DNA from: Bombus terrestris
Taxonomy: Eukaryota; Arthropoda; Insecta; Hymenoptera; Apidae
DNA length: 64,000 bases
Direction of reading: 5' to 3'
Assembly (NCBI RefSeq): GCF_910591885.1
Contig: NC_063277.1
Span: forward strand, 4,960,001-5,024,000
In this document: piece by piece, positions 44,101-59,565 of the stretch
Layout: every line of letters starts with the position of its first letter
Position numbering within the stretch: the first letter of the stretch is position 1
Program-made: the position numbers and the translations under genes
Notes under the pieces: generated by a model
Told to the model about the DNA's origin: nothing
The model's input: only the letters and a program-made list of their open reading frames with translations
Database searches by the model: none

Positions 44101-47100
44101 TACAACGTAATACTATTTATCGTTATACGTTATAACGCAATACTATATAACGCTATACGTTATAACGTAATACTATATAACGTTATATGTTTTATCGTAA
44201 TACTACATAACGTTAAAGGTTATAACGTCATACTACATAATGTTAAACGTTATAACGTCATACTATATAACGTTACCCGTTGTATGGTAATAGTACATAA
44301 CGTTAAACGTTATAACGTAATACTACATAACGTTAAACGTTATAACGTCATACTGTATAAAGTTACACGTTGTATGGTAATAGTATATAACGTTATACGT
44401 TATAACGTAATACTATATAACGATACACGTTATATCGTAATAGTATATAACGTTATACGTTATAACGTAATACTACATAACGTTAAACGATATAGCGTCA
44501 TACTATATAACGTTACACGTTGTATGGTAATACTATATGACGTTTTACGTTACAACGTAATACTCTATAACGTTACACGTTGTATGGTAATAGTATATGA
44601 CGTTATACGTTATAACGTAATATTATATAACGATACACGTTATATCGTAATAGTATATAACGTTATACGTTATAACGTAATACTACATAACGTTAAACGA
44701 TATAGCGTCATACTATATAACGTTACACGTTGTATGGTAATACTATATGACGTTTTACGTTACAACGTAATACTATTTAACGTTATACGTTATAACGTAA
44801 TACTATATAACGTTAAACGTTATGACGTCATACTATATAACGTTACACGTTGTATGGTAATAGTATATGACGTTATACGTTATAACGTAATACTATATAG
44901 CGATACACGTTATATCGTAATAGTATATAATGTTATACGTTATAACGTAATACTGCATAACGTTAAACGATATAACGTCATACTATATAACGTTACACGT
45001 TGTATGGTAACAGTATATGACGTTATACGTTACAGCGTAATACTATTTAACGTTATACGTTATAACGTAATACTATATAACATTAAACGTTATGACGTCA
45101 TACTATATAACGTTACACGTAGTATGGTAATAGTATATGACGTTATACGTTATAACGTGATACTATATAACGTTACACGTTTTATCGTAATAGTATATAA
45201 CGTTACACGTTATATCGTAATGGTATATAACGTTATACGTTATAACGTAATACTATATAACGTCATACGTTACAACGTAATACGATATAACGTTACACGT
45301 TGTATGGTAATAGTATATGACGTTATACGTTATAACGTAATACTATTTAACGTCATACGTTACAACGTAATACTATATAACGCTACACGTTGTATGGTAA
45401 TAGTATATGACGTTATACGTTATAACGTAATACTATATAACGCTATACGTTATAACGTAATACTATATAACGTTATATGTTTTATCGTAATACTACATAA
45501 CGTTAAAGGTTATAACGTCATACTACATAACGTTATACGTTACAACGTAATACTATATAACGTTACACGTTGTATGGTAATAGTATATGACGTTATACGT
45601 TATTACGTAATACTATATAACGTTACACGTTATATCGCAATAGTATATAACGTTATACGTTATAACGTAATACTACAGAACGTTAAACGTTATAACGTAA
45701 TACTATATAACGTTACACGTTGTATGATAATAGTATATGACGTTATACGTTATAACGTAATACTATATAACGCTATACGTTATAACGTAATACTATATAA
45801 CGTTATATGTTTTATCGTAATACTACATAACGCTAAAGGTTATAACGTCATACTACATAACGTTAAACGTTATAACGTCATACTATATAACGTTACCCGT
45901 TGTATGGTAATAGTACATAACGTTATACATTACAACGTAATACTATTTAACGTTATACGTTATAACATAATACTATATAACGTTACACGTAGTATGGTAA
46001 TAGTATATGACGTTATACGTTATAACGTAATACTATATAACGTCATACGTTACAACGTAATACTATATAACGTTAAACGCTGTATGGTAATAGTATATGA
46101 CGTTATACGTTATAACGTAATACTATATAACGTTACACGTGGTATGGTAATAGTATAAGACGTTATACGTTATAACGTAATACTATATAACGTCATACGT
46201 TACAACGTAATACTATTTAACGTTATACGTTATAACATAATACTATATAACGTTACACGTAGTATGGTAATAGTATATGACGTTATACGTTATAACGTAA
46301 TACTATATAACGTCATACGTTACAACGTAATACTATATAACGTTACACGTTGTATGGTAATAGTATATGACGTTATACGTTATAACGTAATACTATATAA
46401 CGTTATACGTTATAACATAATACTATATAACGTTACACGTAGTATGGTAATAGTATATGACGTTATACGTTATAACGTAATACTATATAACGTCATACGT
46501 TACAACGTAATACTATATAACGTTACACGTTGTATGGTAATAGTATATGACGTTATACGTTATAACGTAATACTATATAACGTTACACGTGGTATGGTAA
46601 TAGTATATGACGTTATACGTTATAACGTAATACTATATAACGTCATACGTTACAACGTAATACTATATAATGTTACCCGTTGTATGGTAATAGTACATAA
46701 CGTTATACATTACAACGTAATACTATTTAACGTTATACGTTATAACATAATACTATATAACGTTACACGTAGTATGGTAATAGTATATGACGTTATACGT
46801 TATAACGTAGTACTATATAACGTCATGTGTTACAACGTAATACTATATAACGTTACACGTTGTATGGTAATAGTATATGACGTTATACGTTATAACGTAA
46901 TACTATATAACGTTACACGTGGTATGGTAATAGTATATGACGTTATACGTTATAACGTAATACTATATAACGTCATACGTTACAACGTAATACTATATAA
47001 CGTTACACGTTGTATGGTAATAGTATATAACGTTATACGTTATAACGTAATACTATATAACGTCATACGTTACAACGTAATACTATATAACGTTACACGT

Positions 47101-48071
47101 TGTATGGTAATAGTATATGACGTTATACGTTATAACGTAATACTATAAAACGTTACACGCTGTATGGTAATAGTATAAGACGTTATACGTTATAACGTAA
47201 TACTATATAACGTCATACGTTACAACGTAATACTATATAACGTTACACGTTGTATGGTAATAGTATATGACGTTATACGTTATAACGTAATACTATATAA
47301 CGTCATACGTTACAACGTAATACTATATAACGTTGCACGTTGTATGGTAATAGTATATGACGTTATACGTTATAACGTAATACTATTTAACGTTACACGT
47401 AGTATGGTAATAGTATATGACGTTATACGTTATAACGTAATACTATATAATGTCATATGTTACAACGTAATACTATATAACGTTACACGTTGTATGGTAA
47501 TAGTATATGACGTTATACGTTATAACGTAATACTATATAACGTTACACGTTTTATCGTAATAGTATATAACGTTACACGTTATAACGTAATACTACATAA
47601 CGATAAACGTTATAACGACATACTATATGAAGTTGCACGTTGTATGGTAATAGTATATATCGATATACGTTACAACGTAATACTATTTATCGTTATACGT
47701 TATAACGTAATACTATATAACGTTACACGTTATATCGTAATAGTATATAACGTTACACGTTATAACGTAATACTACATAACGTTAAACGTTATAACGTCA
47801 TACTGTATAAAGTTACACGTTGTATGGTAATAGTATATAACGTTATACGTTACAACGTAATACTATTTAACGATATACGTTATAACGTAATACTATATAA
47901 CGTTATATGTTTTAAGGTAATACTACATAACGTTAAACGTTATAACGTCATACTATATAACGTTACACGTTGTATAGTAGTGTTATATAACGTTATACGT
48001 TATAACGTAATACTATATAACGTTATATATTTTATCGTAATACTACATAACGTTAAACAATATAACGTCAT
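41086..48071 (+). repeat. 7-kb higher-order repeat, copy 1
   Basis: The block runs between successive ACCATTAATG short monomers that directly follow a J-like monomer with the rare TATATTTTATCG (41,039 and 48,023). It is 6,986 bp, which equals 233 monomers of 30 bp less 4 bp for the four short monomers inside it (41086, 42435, 43364, 44023). It contains two other rare markers, TTACGGACTAC/TTACGGACCAC and CATAACTATATACG. From 44,399 to about 44,800 a 210-bp (seven-monomer) unit is doubled. 46,240-47,540 is a 90-bp trimer field. Confidence 0.85.
46240..47540 (+). repeat. 90-bp trimer field
   Basis: Three monomers recur as a unit: one with CACGTTGTATGG or CACGTAGTATGG, one starting GACGTTATACG, and one starting AACGTCATACGTTACAAC or AACGTTATACG. 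An exemplar trimer is 46339-46428. Equivalent fields lie at about 52,570-54,320, 58,290-58,560, 60,750-61,750 and 62,970-64,000. This is the most regular pattern in the window and is confined mainly to the right third. The 47.2-kb copy includes two stop-forming variants, at 47,148 (ATAAAACG) and 47,175 (ATAAGACG). Confidence 0.85.
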
Positions 48072-51000
48072 ACCATTAATGTTACACGTTGTATGGTTAT
48101 AGTATATGACGTTATACGTTACAACGTAATACTATTTAACGTTATACGTTATTACGGACTACTATATAACGTTACACATTATATCGTAATACTATACAAC
48201 GTTACGCGTTGTATGGTAATAGTACATAACTATATATGTTACAACGTTATACTATTTAACGTTATACGTTATAACGTAATACTATATAACGTTATATGTT
48301 TTAACGTAATACCACACAACGTTAAACGTTATAACGTCATACTATATAACGTTACACGTTGTATGGTAATAGTATATGACGTTATACGTTATTACGTAAT
48401 ACTATATAACGTTACACGTTATATCGCAATAGTATATAACGTTATACGTTATAACGTAATACTACAGAACGTTAAACGTTATAACGTAATACTATATAAC
48501 GTTACACGTTGTATGGTAATAGTAAATGCCGTTATACGTTATAACGTAATGCTATATAACGCTATACGTTATAACGTAATACTATATAAAGTTATATGTT
48601 TTATCGTAATACTATATAACGTTAAAGGTTATAACGTCATACTACATAACGTTAAACGTTATAACGTCTGACTATATAACGTTACCCGTTGTATGGTAAT
48701 TGTATATGACGTTACACGTTATATCGTAATACTATATAACGTTACACGTTGCATAGTAGTATTATGTAACGTTATACGTCATAACGTAATACTATATAAC
48801 GTTATATGTTTTAAGGTAACACTACATAACGTTAAACGTTATAACGTCATACTATGTAACGTTACACGTTGTATGGTAATAGTATATAACGATATACATT
48901 ACAACGTAATACTATTTAACGTTATACGTTATAACGTAATACTATATAACGTTACACGTTGTATCGTAATAGTATATGACGTTATACGTTATAACGTAAT
49001 ACTATATAACGTTATATGTTTTATCGTAATACTACATAACGTTAAACGATATAAGGTCATACCATTAATGTTACACGTTGTATGGTTATAGTATATGACG
49101 TTATACGTTACAACGTAATACTATTTAACGTTATACGTTGTTACGGACTACTATATAACGTTACAGATTATATCGTAATACTATACAACGTTACGCGTTG
49201 TATGGTAATAGTACATAACTATATACGTTACAACGTTATACTATTTAACGTTATACGTTATAACGTAATACTATATAACGTTATATGTTTTAACGTAATA
49301 CCACATAACGTTAAACGTTATAACGTCATACTATATAACGTTACACGTAGTATGGTAATAGTATATGACGTTATACGTTATAACGCAATACTATATAACG
49401 TCATACGTTACAACGTAATACTATATAACGTTACACGTTGTATGGTAATAGTATATGACGTTATACGTTATAACGTAATACTATATAACGTTACACGTTT
49501 TATCGTAATAGTATATAACGTTATACGTTATAACGTAAAACTACATAACGATAAACGTTATAACGTCATACTATATGAAGTTGCACGTTGTATGGTAATA
49601 GTATATAACGTTATGCGTTACAACGTAATACTATTTAACGATATACGTTATAACGTAATACTATATAACGTTATATGTTTTAAGGTAATACTACATAACG
49701 TTAAACGTTATAACGTCATACTGTATAAAGTTACACGTTGTATGGTAATAGTATATAACGCTATACGTTACAACGTAATACTATATAACGTTATACGTTA
49801 TAACGTAATACCATATAACGTTAAATGTTTTATCGTAATACTACATGACGTTAAACGTTATAACGTCATACTATATAACGTTATACGTTATAACGTAATA
49901 CTATATAACGTTATATGTTTTATCGTAATACTACATAACGTTAAACGATATAACGTCATACCATTAATGTTACACGTTGTATGGTTATAGTATATGACGT
50001 TATACGTTACAACGTAATACTATTTAACGTTATACGTTATTACGGACCACTGTATAACGTTACACATTATATCGCAACACTATATAACGTTATCCGTTGT
50101 ATGGTAATAGTGCATAACTATATACGTTACAACGTTATACTACTTAACGTTATACGTTATAACGTAATACTATATAACGTTATATGTTTTAACGTAATAC
50201 CACATAACGTTAAACGTTATAACGTCATACTATATAACGTTACACGTTGTATGGTAATAGTATATGACGTTATACGTTATAACGTAATACTATATAACGA
50301 TACACGTTATATCGTAATAGTATATAACGTTATACGTTATAACGTAATACTACATAACGTTAAACGATATAACGTCATACTATATAACGTTACACGTTGC
50401 ATGGTAACAGTATATGACGTTATACGTTACAACGTAATACTATTTAACGATATACGTTATAACGTAATGCCATATAACATTAAACGTTATGACGTCATAC
50501 TATTTAACGTTACACGTTGTATAGTAGTGTTATATAACGTTATACGTTATAACGTAATACTATGTAACGTTATATGTTTTATCGTAATACTACATAACGT
50601 TAAACGATATAACGTCATGCCATTAATGTTACACGTTGTATGGTTACGGTATATGACGTTATACGTTACAACGTAATACTATTTATCGTTATACGTTACA
50701 ACGTAATACTATTTATCGTTATACGTTATAACGTAATACTATATAACGCTATACGTTATAACGTAATACTATATAACGTTATATGTTTTATCGTAATACT
50801 ACATAACGTTAAAGGTTATAACGTCATACTACATAATGTTAAACGTTATAACGTCATACTATATAACGTTACCCGTTGTATGGTAATAGTACATAACGTT
50901 AAACGTTATAACGTAATACTACATAACGTTAAACGTTATAACGTCATACTGTATAAAGTTACACGTTGTATGGTAATAGTATATAACGTTATACGTTATA

Positions 51001-54000
51001 ACGTAATACTATATAACGATACACGTTATATCGTAATAGTATATAACGTTATACGTTATAACGTAATACTACATAACGTTAAACGATATAGCGTCATACT
51101 ATATAACGTTACACGTTGTATGGTAATACTATATGACGTTTTACGTTACAACGTAATACTCTATAACGTTACACGTTGTATGGTAATAGTATATGACGTT
51201 ATACGTTATAACGTAATACTATATAACGATACACGTTATATCGTAATAGTATATAACGTTATACGTTATAACGTAATACTACATAACGTTAAACGATATA
51301 GCGTCATACTATATAACGTTACACGTTGTATGGTAATACTATATGACGTTTTACGTTACAACGTAATACTATTTAACGTTATACGTTATAACGTAATACT
51401 ATATAACGTTAAACGTTATGACGTCATACTATATAACGTTACACGTTGTATGGTAATAGTATATGACGTTATACGTTATAACGTAATACTATATAGCGAT
51501 ACACGTTATATCGTAATAGTATATAATGTTATACGTTATAACGTAATACTGCATAACGTTAAACGATATAACGTCATACTATATAACGTTACACGTTGTA
51601 TGGTAACAGTATATGACGTTATACGTTACAGCGTAATACTATTTAACGTTATACGTTATAACGTAATACTATATAACATTAAACGTTATGACGTCATACT
51701 ATATAACGTTACACGTAGTATGGTAATAGTATATGACGTTATACGTTATAACGTGATACTATATAACGTTACACGTTTTATCGTAATAGTATATAACGTT
51801 ACACGTTATATCGTAATGGTATATAACGTTATACGTTATAACGTAATACTATATAACGTCATACGTTACAACGTAATACTATATAACGTTACACGTTGTA
51901 TGGTAATAGTATATGACGTTATACGTTATAACGTAATACTATATAACGTCATACGTTACAACGTAATACTATATAACGTTACACGTTGTATGGTAATAGT
52001 ATATGACGTTATACGTTATTACGTAATACTGTATAACGCTATACGTTATAACGTAATACTATATAACGTTATATGTTTTATCGTAATACTACATAACGTT
52101 AAAGGTTATAACGTCATACTACATAACGTTATACGTTATAACGTAATACTATATAACGTTACACGTTGTATGGTAATAGTATATGACGTTATACGTTATT
52201 ACGTAATACTATATAACGTTACACGTTATATCGTAATAGTATATAACGTTATACGTTATAACGTAATACTACAGAACGTTAAACGTTATAACGTAATACT
52301 ATATAACGTTACACGTTGTATGATAATAGTATATGACGTTATACGTTATAACGTAATACTATATAACGCTATACGTTATAACGTAATACTATATAACGTT
52401 ATATGTTTTATCGTAATACTACATAACGTTAAAGGTTATAACGTCATACTACATAACGTTAAACGTTATAACGTCATACTATATAACGTTACCCGTTGTA
52501 TGGTAATAGTACATAACGTTATACATTACAACGTAATACTATTTAACGTTATACGTTATAACATAATACTATATAACGTTACACGTAGTATGGTAATAGT
52601 ATATGACGTTATACGTTATAACGTAATACTATATAACGTCATACGTTACAACGTAATACTATATAACGTTACACGTTGTATGGTAATAGTATATGACGTT
52701 ATACGTTATAACGTAATACTATATAACGTTACACGTGGTATGGTAATAGTATAAGACGTTATACGTTATAACGTAATACTATATAACGTCATACGTTACA
52801 ACGTAATACTATTTAACGTTATACGTTATAACATAATACTATATAACGTTACACGTAGTATGGTAATAGTATATGACGTTATACGTTATAACGTAATACT
52901 ATATAACGTCATACGTTACAACGTAATACTATATAACGTTACACGTTGTATGGTAATAGTATATGACGTTATACGTTATAACGTAATACTATATAACGTT
53001 ATACGTTATAACATAATACTATATAACGTTACACGTAGTATGGTAATAGTATATGACGTTATACGTTATAACGTAATACTATATAACGTCATACGTTACA
53101 ACGTAATACTATATAACGTTACACGTTGTATGGTAATAGTATATGACGTTATACGTTATAACGTAATACTATATAACGTTATACGTTATAACATAATACT
53201 ATATAACGTTACACGTAGTATGGTAATAGTATATGACGTTATACGTTATAACGTAATACTATATAACGTCATACGTTACAACGTAATACTATATAACGTT
53301 ACACGTTGTATGGTAATAGTATATGACGTTATACGTTATAACGTAATACTATATAACGTTACACGTAGTATGGTAATAGTATATGACGTTATACGTTATA
53401 ACGTAATACTATATAACGTCATACGTTACAACGTAATACTATATAACGTTACCCGTTGTATGGTAATAGTACATAACGTTATACATTACAACGTAATACT
53501 ATTTAACGTTATACGTTATAACATAATACTATATAACGTTACACGTAGTATGGTAATAGTATATGACGTTATACGTTATAACGTAGTACTATATAACGTC
53601 ATGCGTTACAACGTAATACTATATAACGTTACACGTTGTATGGTAATAGTATATGACGTTATACGTTATAACGTAATACTATATAACGTTACACGTTGTA
53701 TGGTAATAGTATATGACGTTATACGTTATAACGTAATACTATATAACGTCATACGTTACAACGTAATACTATATAACGTTACACGTTGTATGGTAATAGT
53801 ATATAACGTTATACGTTATAACGTAATACTATATAACGTCATACGTTACAACGTAATACTATATAACGTTACACGTTGTATGGTAATAGTATATGACGTT
53901 ATACGTTATAACGTAATACTATAAAACGTTACACGCTGTATGGTAATAGTATAAGACGTTATACGTTATAACGTAATACTATATAACGTCATACGTTACA

Positions 54001-55147
54001 ACGTAATACTATATAACGTTACACGTTGTATGGTAATAGTATATGACGTTATACGTTATAACGTAATACTATATAACGTCATACGTTACAACGTAATACT
54101 ATATAACGTTACACGTTGTATGGTAATAGTATATGACGTTATACGTTATAACGTAATACTATTTAACGTTACACGTAGTATGGTAATAGTATATGACGTT
54201 ATACGTTATAACGTAATACTATATAACGTCATATGTTACAACGTAATACTATATAACGTTACACGTTGTATGGTAATAGTATATGACGTTATACGTTATA
54301 ACGTAATACTATATAACGTTACACGTTTTATCGTAATAGTATATAACGTTACACGTTATAACGTAAATCTACATAACGATAAACGTTATAACGACATACT
54401 ATATGAAGTTGCACGTTGTATGGTAATAGTATATATCGATATACGTTACAGCGTAATACTATTTATCGTTATACGTTATAACGTAATACTATATAACGTT
54501 ACACGTTATATCGTAATAGTATATAACGTTATACGTTATAACCTAATACTACAGAACGTTAAACGTTATAACGTAATACTATACAACGTTACACGTTGTA
54601 TGGTAATAGTATATGACGATATACGTTATAACGTAAAACTCTATAACGTTACATGTTGTATGGTAATAGTATATGACGTTATACGTTATATCGTAATACT
54701 ATATAACGATACACGTTATATCGTAATAGTATATAACGTTATACGTTATAACGTAATACTACATAACGTTAAACGTTATAACGTCACACTATATAACGTT
54801 ACACGTTGTATAGTAGTGTTATATAACGTTATACGTTATAACGTAATACTACATAACGTTAAACGTTATAACGTCATACTGTATAAAGTTACACGTTGTA
54901 TGGTAATAGTATATAACGTTATACGTTACAACGTAATACTATTTAACGATATACGTTATAACGTAATAATATATAACGTTATATGTTTTAAGGTAATACT
55001 ACATAACGTTAAACGTTATAACGTCATACTATATAACGTTACACGTTGTATAGTAGTGTTATATAACGTTATACGTTATAACGTAATACTATATAACGTT
55101 ATATATTTTATCGTAATACTACATAACGTTAAACGATATGACGTCAT
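48072..55147 (+). repeat. 7-kb higher-order repeat, copy 2
   Basis: The copy is 7,076 bp, or 236 monomers less 4 bp, again with four short monomers (48072, 49061, 49960, 50619). It is collinear with copy 1 at an offset of 6,596 bp from 43,385/49,981 to past 46,264/52,860. The offset then becomes 6,776 bp because the trimer field is 180 bp longer, and about 300 bp more is present near 54,530-54,880. Single-base differences are few, for example GCAACAC for GCAATAC near 50,077. The short monomer at 50,619 reads GCCATTAATG. Confidence 0.85.
52570..54320 (+). repeat. 90-bp trimer field, longer copy
   Basis: Counterpart of the field at 46.2-47.5 kb inside the second 7-kb repeat. It is longer by 180 bp, which is exactly two trimers, between 52,860 and 54,030. 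Trimer number therefore varies between otherwise collinear copies, as expected if unequal exchange acts inside the field. The same stop-forming variants (near 52,754, 53,924 and 53,951) are present, so they were inherited with the block. Confidence 0.85.
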
Positions 55148-58100
55148 ACCATTAATGTTACACGTTGTATGGTTATAGTATATGACGTTATACGTTACAA
55201 CGTAATACTATTTAACGTTATACGTTATTACGGACTACTATATAACGTTACACATTATATCGTAATAGTATACAACGTTACGCGTTGTATGGTAATAGTA
55301 CATAACTATATACGTTACAACGTTATACTATTTAACGTTATACGTTATAACGTAATAGTACATAACGTTAAACGTTATAACGTAATACTACATAACGTTA
55401 AACGTTATAACGTCATACTGTATAAAGTTACACGTTGTATGGTAATAGTATATGACGTTATACGTTATTACGTAATACTATATAACGTTACACGTTATAT
55501 CGCAATAGTATATAACGTTATAAGTTATAACGAAATACTACAGAACGTTAAACGTTATAACGTAATACTATATAACGTTACACGTTGTATGGTAATAGTA
55601 AATGACGTTATACGTTATAACGTAATGCTGTATAACGCTATACGTTATAACGTAATACTATATAAAGTTATATGTTTTATCGTAATACTATATAACGTTA
55701 CACGTTGTATGGTAATAGTATATGACGTTACACGTTATAACGTAATACTATATAACGTTACACGTTGCATAGTAGTATTATGTAACGTTATACGTTATAA
55801 CGTAATACTATATAACGTTATATGTTTTAAGGTAACACTACATAACGTTAAACGTTATAACGTCATACTATGTAACGTTACACGTTGTTTGGTAATAGTA
55901 TATAACGTTATACATTACAACGTAATACTATTTAACTTTATACGTTATAACGTAATACTATATAACGTTACACGTAGTATGGTAATAGTATATGACGTTA
56001 TACGTTATAACGTAATACTATATAACGTCATACGTTACAACGTAATACTATATAACGTTACACGTTGTATCGTAATAGTAGATGACGTTATACGTTATAA
56101 CGTAATACTATATAACGTTATATGTTTTATCGTAATACTACATAACGTTAAACGATATAACGTCATACCATTAATGTTACACGTTGTATGGTTATAGTAT
56201 ATGACGTTATACGTTACAACGTAATACTATTTAACGTTATACGTTATTACGGACTACTATATAACGTTACACATTATATCGTAATACTATACAACGTTAC
56301 GCGTTGTATGGTAATAGTACATAACTATATACGTTACAACGTTATACTATTTAACGTTATACGTTATAACGTAATACTATATAACGTTATATGTTTTAAC
56401 GTAATACCACATAACGTTAAACGTTATAACGTCATACTATATAACGTTACACGTAGTATGGTCATAGTATATGACGTTATACGTTATAACGCAATACTAT
56501 ATAACGTCATACGTTACAACGTAATACTATATAACGTTACACGTTGTATGGTAATAGTATATGACGTTATACGTTATAACGTAATACTATATAACGTTAC
56601 ACGTTTTATCGTAATAGTATATAACGTTATACGTTATAACGTAAAACTACATAACGATAAACGTTATAACGTCATACTATATGAAGTTGCACGTTGTATG
56701 GTAATAGTATATAACGTTATGCGTTACAACGTAATACTATTTAACGATATACGTTATAACGTAATACTATATAACGTTATATGTTTTAAGGTAATACTAC
56801 ATAACGTTAAACGTTATAACGTCATACTGTATAAAGTTACACGTTGTATGGTAATAGTATATAACGCTATACGTTACAACGTAATACTATTTAACGATAT
56901 AGGTTATAACGTAATACTATATAACGTTATATGTTTTAAGGTAATACTACATAACGTTAAACGTTATAACGTCATACTATATAACGTTACACGTTGTATA
57001 GTAGTGTTATATAACGTTATACGTTAGAACGTAATACTATATAACGTTATATGTTTTATCGTAATACTACATAACGTTAAACGATATAACGTCATACCAT
57101 TAATGTTACACGTTGTATGGTTATAGTATATGACGTTATACGTTACAACGTAATACTATTTAACGTTATACGTTATTACGGACCACTGTATAACGTTACA
57201 CATTATATCGCAATACTATATAACGTTATCCGTTGTATGGTAATAGTGCATAACTATATACGTTACAACGTTATACTACTTAACGTTATACGTTATAACG
57301 TAATACTATATAACGTTATATGTTTTAACGTAATACCACATAACGTCAAACGTTATAACGTCATACTATATAACGTTACACGTTGTATGGTAATAGTATA
57401 TGACGTTATACGTTATAACGTAATACTATATAACGATACACGTTATATCGTAATAGTATATAACGTTATACGTTATAACGTAATACTACATAACGTTAAA
57501 CGATATAACGTCATACCATTAATGTTACTCGTTGTATGGTTATAGTATATGACGTTATACGTTACAACGTAATACTATTTAACGTTATACGTTATTACGG
57601 ACCACTGTATAACGTTACACATTATATCGCAATACTATATAACGTTATCCGTTGTATGGTAATAGTGCATAACTATATACGTTACAACGTTATACTACTT
57701 AACGTTATACGTTATAACGTAATACTATATAACGTTATATGTTTTAACGTAATACCACATAACGTTAAACGTTATAACGTCATACTATGTAACGTTACAC
57801 GTTGTATGGTAATAGTATATAACGATATACATTACAGCGTAATACTATTTAACGTTATACGTTATAACGTAATACTATATAACGTTACACGTTGTATGGT
57901 AATAGTATATGACGTTATACGTTATTACGTAATACTATATAACGTTACACGTTATATCGCAATAGTATATAACGTTATACGTTATAACGTAATACTACAG
58001 AACGTCAAACGTTATAACGTAATACTATATAACGTTACACGTTGTATGGTAATAGTATATGACGTTATACGTTATAACGTAATACTATATAACGCTATAC

Positions 58101-59565
58101 GTTATAACGTAATACTATATAACGTTATATGTTTTATCGTAATACAACATAACGTTAAAGGTTATAACGTCATACTACATAACGTTAAACGTTATAACGT
58201 CATACTATATAACGTTACCCGTTGTATGGTAATAGTACATAACGTTATACATTACAACGTAATACTATTTAACGTTATACGTTATAACATAATACTATAT
58301 AACGTTACACGTAGTATGGTAATAGTATATGACGTTATACGTTATAACGTAATACTATATAACGTCATACGTTACAACGTAATACTATATAACGTTACAC
58401 GTTGTATGGTAATAGTATATGACGTTATACGTTATAACGTAATACTATATAACGTTACACGTGGTATGGTAATAGTATATGACGTTATACGTTATAACGT
58501 AATACTATATAACGTCATACGTTACAACGTAATACTATATAACGTTACACGTTGTATGGTAATAGTATATAACGTATAACGTTATATCGTAATAGTATAT
58601 AACGTTATACGTTATAACGTAACACTACAGAACGTTAAACGTTATAACGTAATACTATATAACGGTACACGCTGTATGGTAATAGTATAAGACGTTATAC
58701 GTTATAACGTAATACTATATAACGTCATACGTTACAACGTAATACTATATAACGTTACACGTTGTATGGTAATAGTATATGACGTTATACGTTATTACGG
58801 ACTACTATATAACGTTACACATTATATCGTAATACTATATAACGTTACCCGTTGTATGGTAATAGTACATAACAATATACGTTACAACGTTATACTATTT
58901 AACGTTATACGTTATAACGTAATACTATATAACATTAAACGTTATGACGTCATACTATATAACGTTACACGTTGTATGGTAATAGTATATGACGTTATAC
59001 GTTATAACGTAATACTATATAACGTTACACGTTTTATCGTAATAGTATATAACGTTACACGTTATAACGTAAAACTACATAACGATAAACGTTATAACGA
59101 CATACTATATGAAGTTGCACGTTGTATGGTAATAGTATATAACGATATACGTTACAACGTAATACTATTTATCGTTATACGTTATAACGTAATACTATAT
59201 AACGTTACACGTTATATCGTAATAGTATATAACGTTATACGTTATAACCTAATACTACAGAACGTTAAACGTTATAACGTAATACTATACAACGTTACAC
59301 GTTGTATGGTAATAGTATATGACGATATACGTTATAACGTAATACTCTATAACGTTACACGTTGTATGGTAATAGTATATGACGTTATACGTTATAACGT
59401 AATACTATATAACGATACACGTTATATCGTAATAGTATATAACGTTATACGTTATAACGTAATACTACATAACGTTAAACGATATAGCGTCATACTATAT
59501 AACGTTACACGTTGTATGGTAATACTATATGACGTTATACGTTACAACGTAATACTATTTAACGT
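55148..59565 (+). repeat. 7-kb higher-order repeat, rearranged copy 3
   Basis: It starts with the same markers as copies 1 and 2 and carries short monomers at 55148, 56167, 57096 and 57515. The last interval is 419 bp (14 monomers less 1) instead of 659 bp, because the block from about 57,097 to 57,515 is followed by a second near-copy from 57,516 that carries the same TTACGGACCAC and CATAACTATATACG markers. After about 57,780 the order departs from copies 1 and 2, although 59,340-59,565 again resembles 51,150-51,400. Confidence 0.75.

Larger units (their letters stand above)
291..57524 (+). repeat. 1-bp-short (29-bp) monomers, 27 copies
   Basis: An E-type monomer followed by a B-type monomer has lost one base at its 3' junction. 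Three forms exist. ACTATTAACG starts at 291, 500, 2997, 9896, 17155, 17844 and 22403. ACCATTAACG starts at 25823, 28912 and 31641. ACCATTAATG starts at 30171, 32240, 33589, 34248, 37487, 41086, 42435, 43364, 44023, 48072, 49061, 49960, 50619 (GCC form), 55148, 56167, 57096 and 57515. Each shifts the open frame by one and closes it with a tail such as LTLHVVW or LMLHVVWL. Confidence 0.92.

Noticed and set aside
30171..57524. Short monomers as transposon or recombination target scars
   Set aside because: No target-site duplication, inverted terminal repeats or foreign sequence accompanies them. A single ancestral 1-bp deletion copied by block amplification is simpler.
43..58579. Many long forward open frames of 70 to 932 codons
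   Set aside because: They follow from a 30-bp period with no stop in one frame. They share one repeat peptide, start at the ATG inside TTGTATGG of whichever B-type monomer comes first, end at recurrent variants (ATAAGACG, ATAGAACG, ATAAAACG, GTTAAAACG) or 1-bp phase shifts, and have no non-repetitive domain. From 58,580 on the same openness continues.
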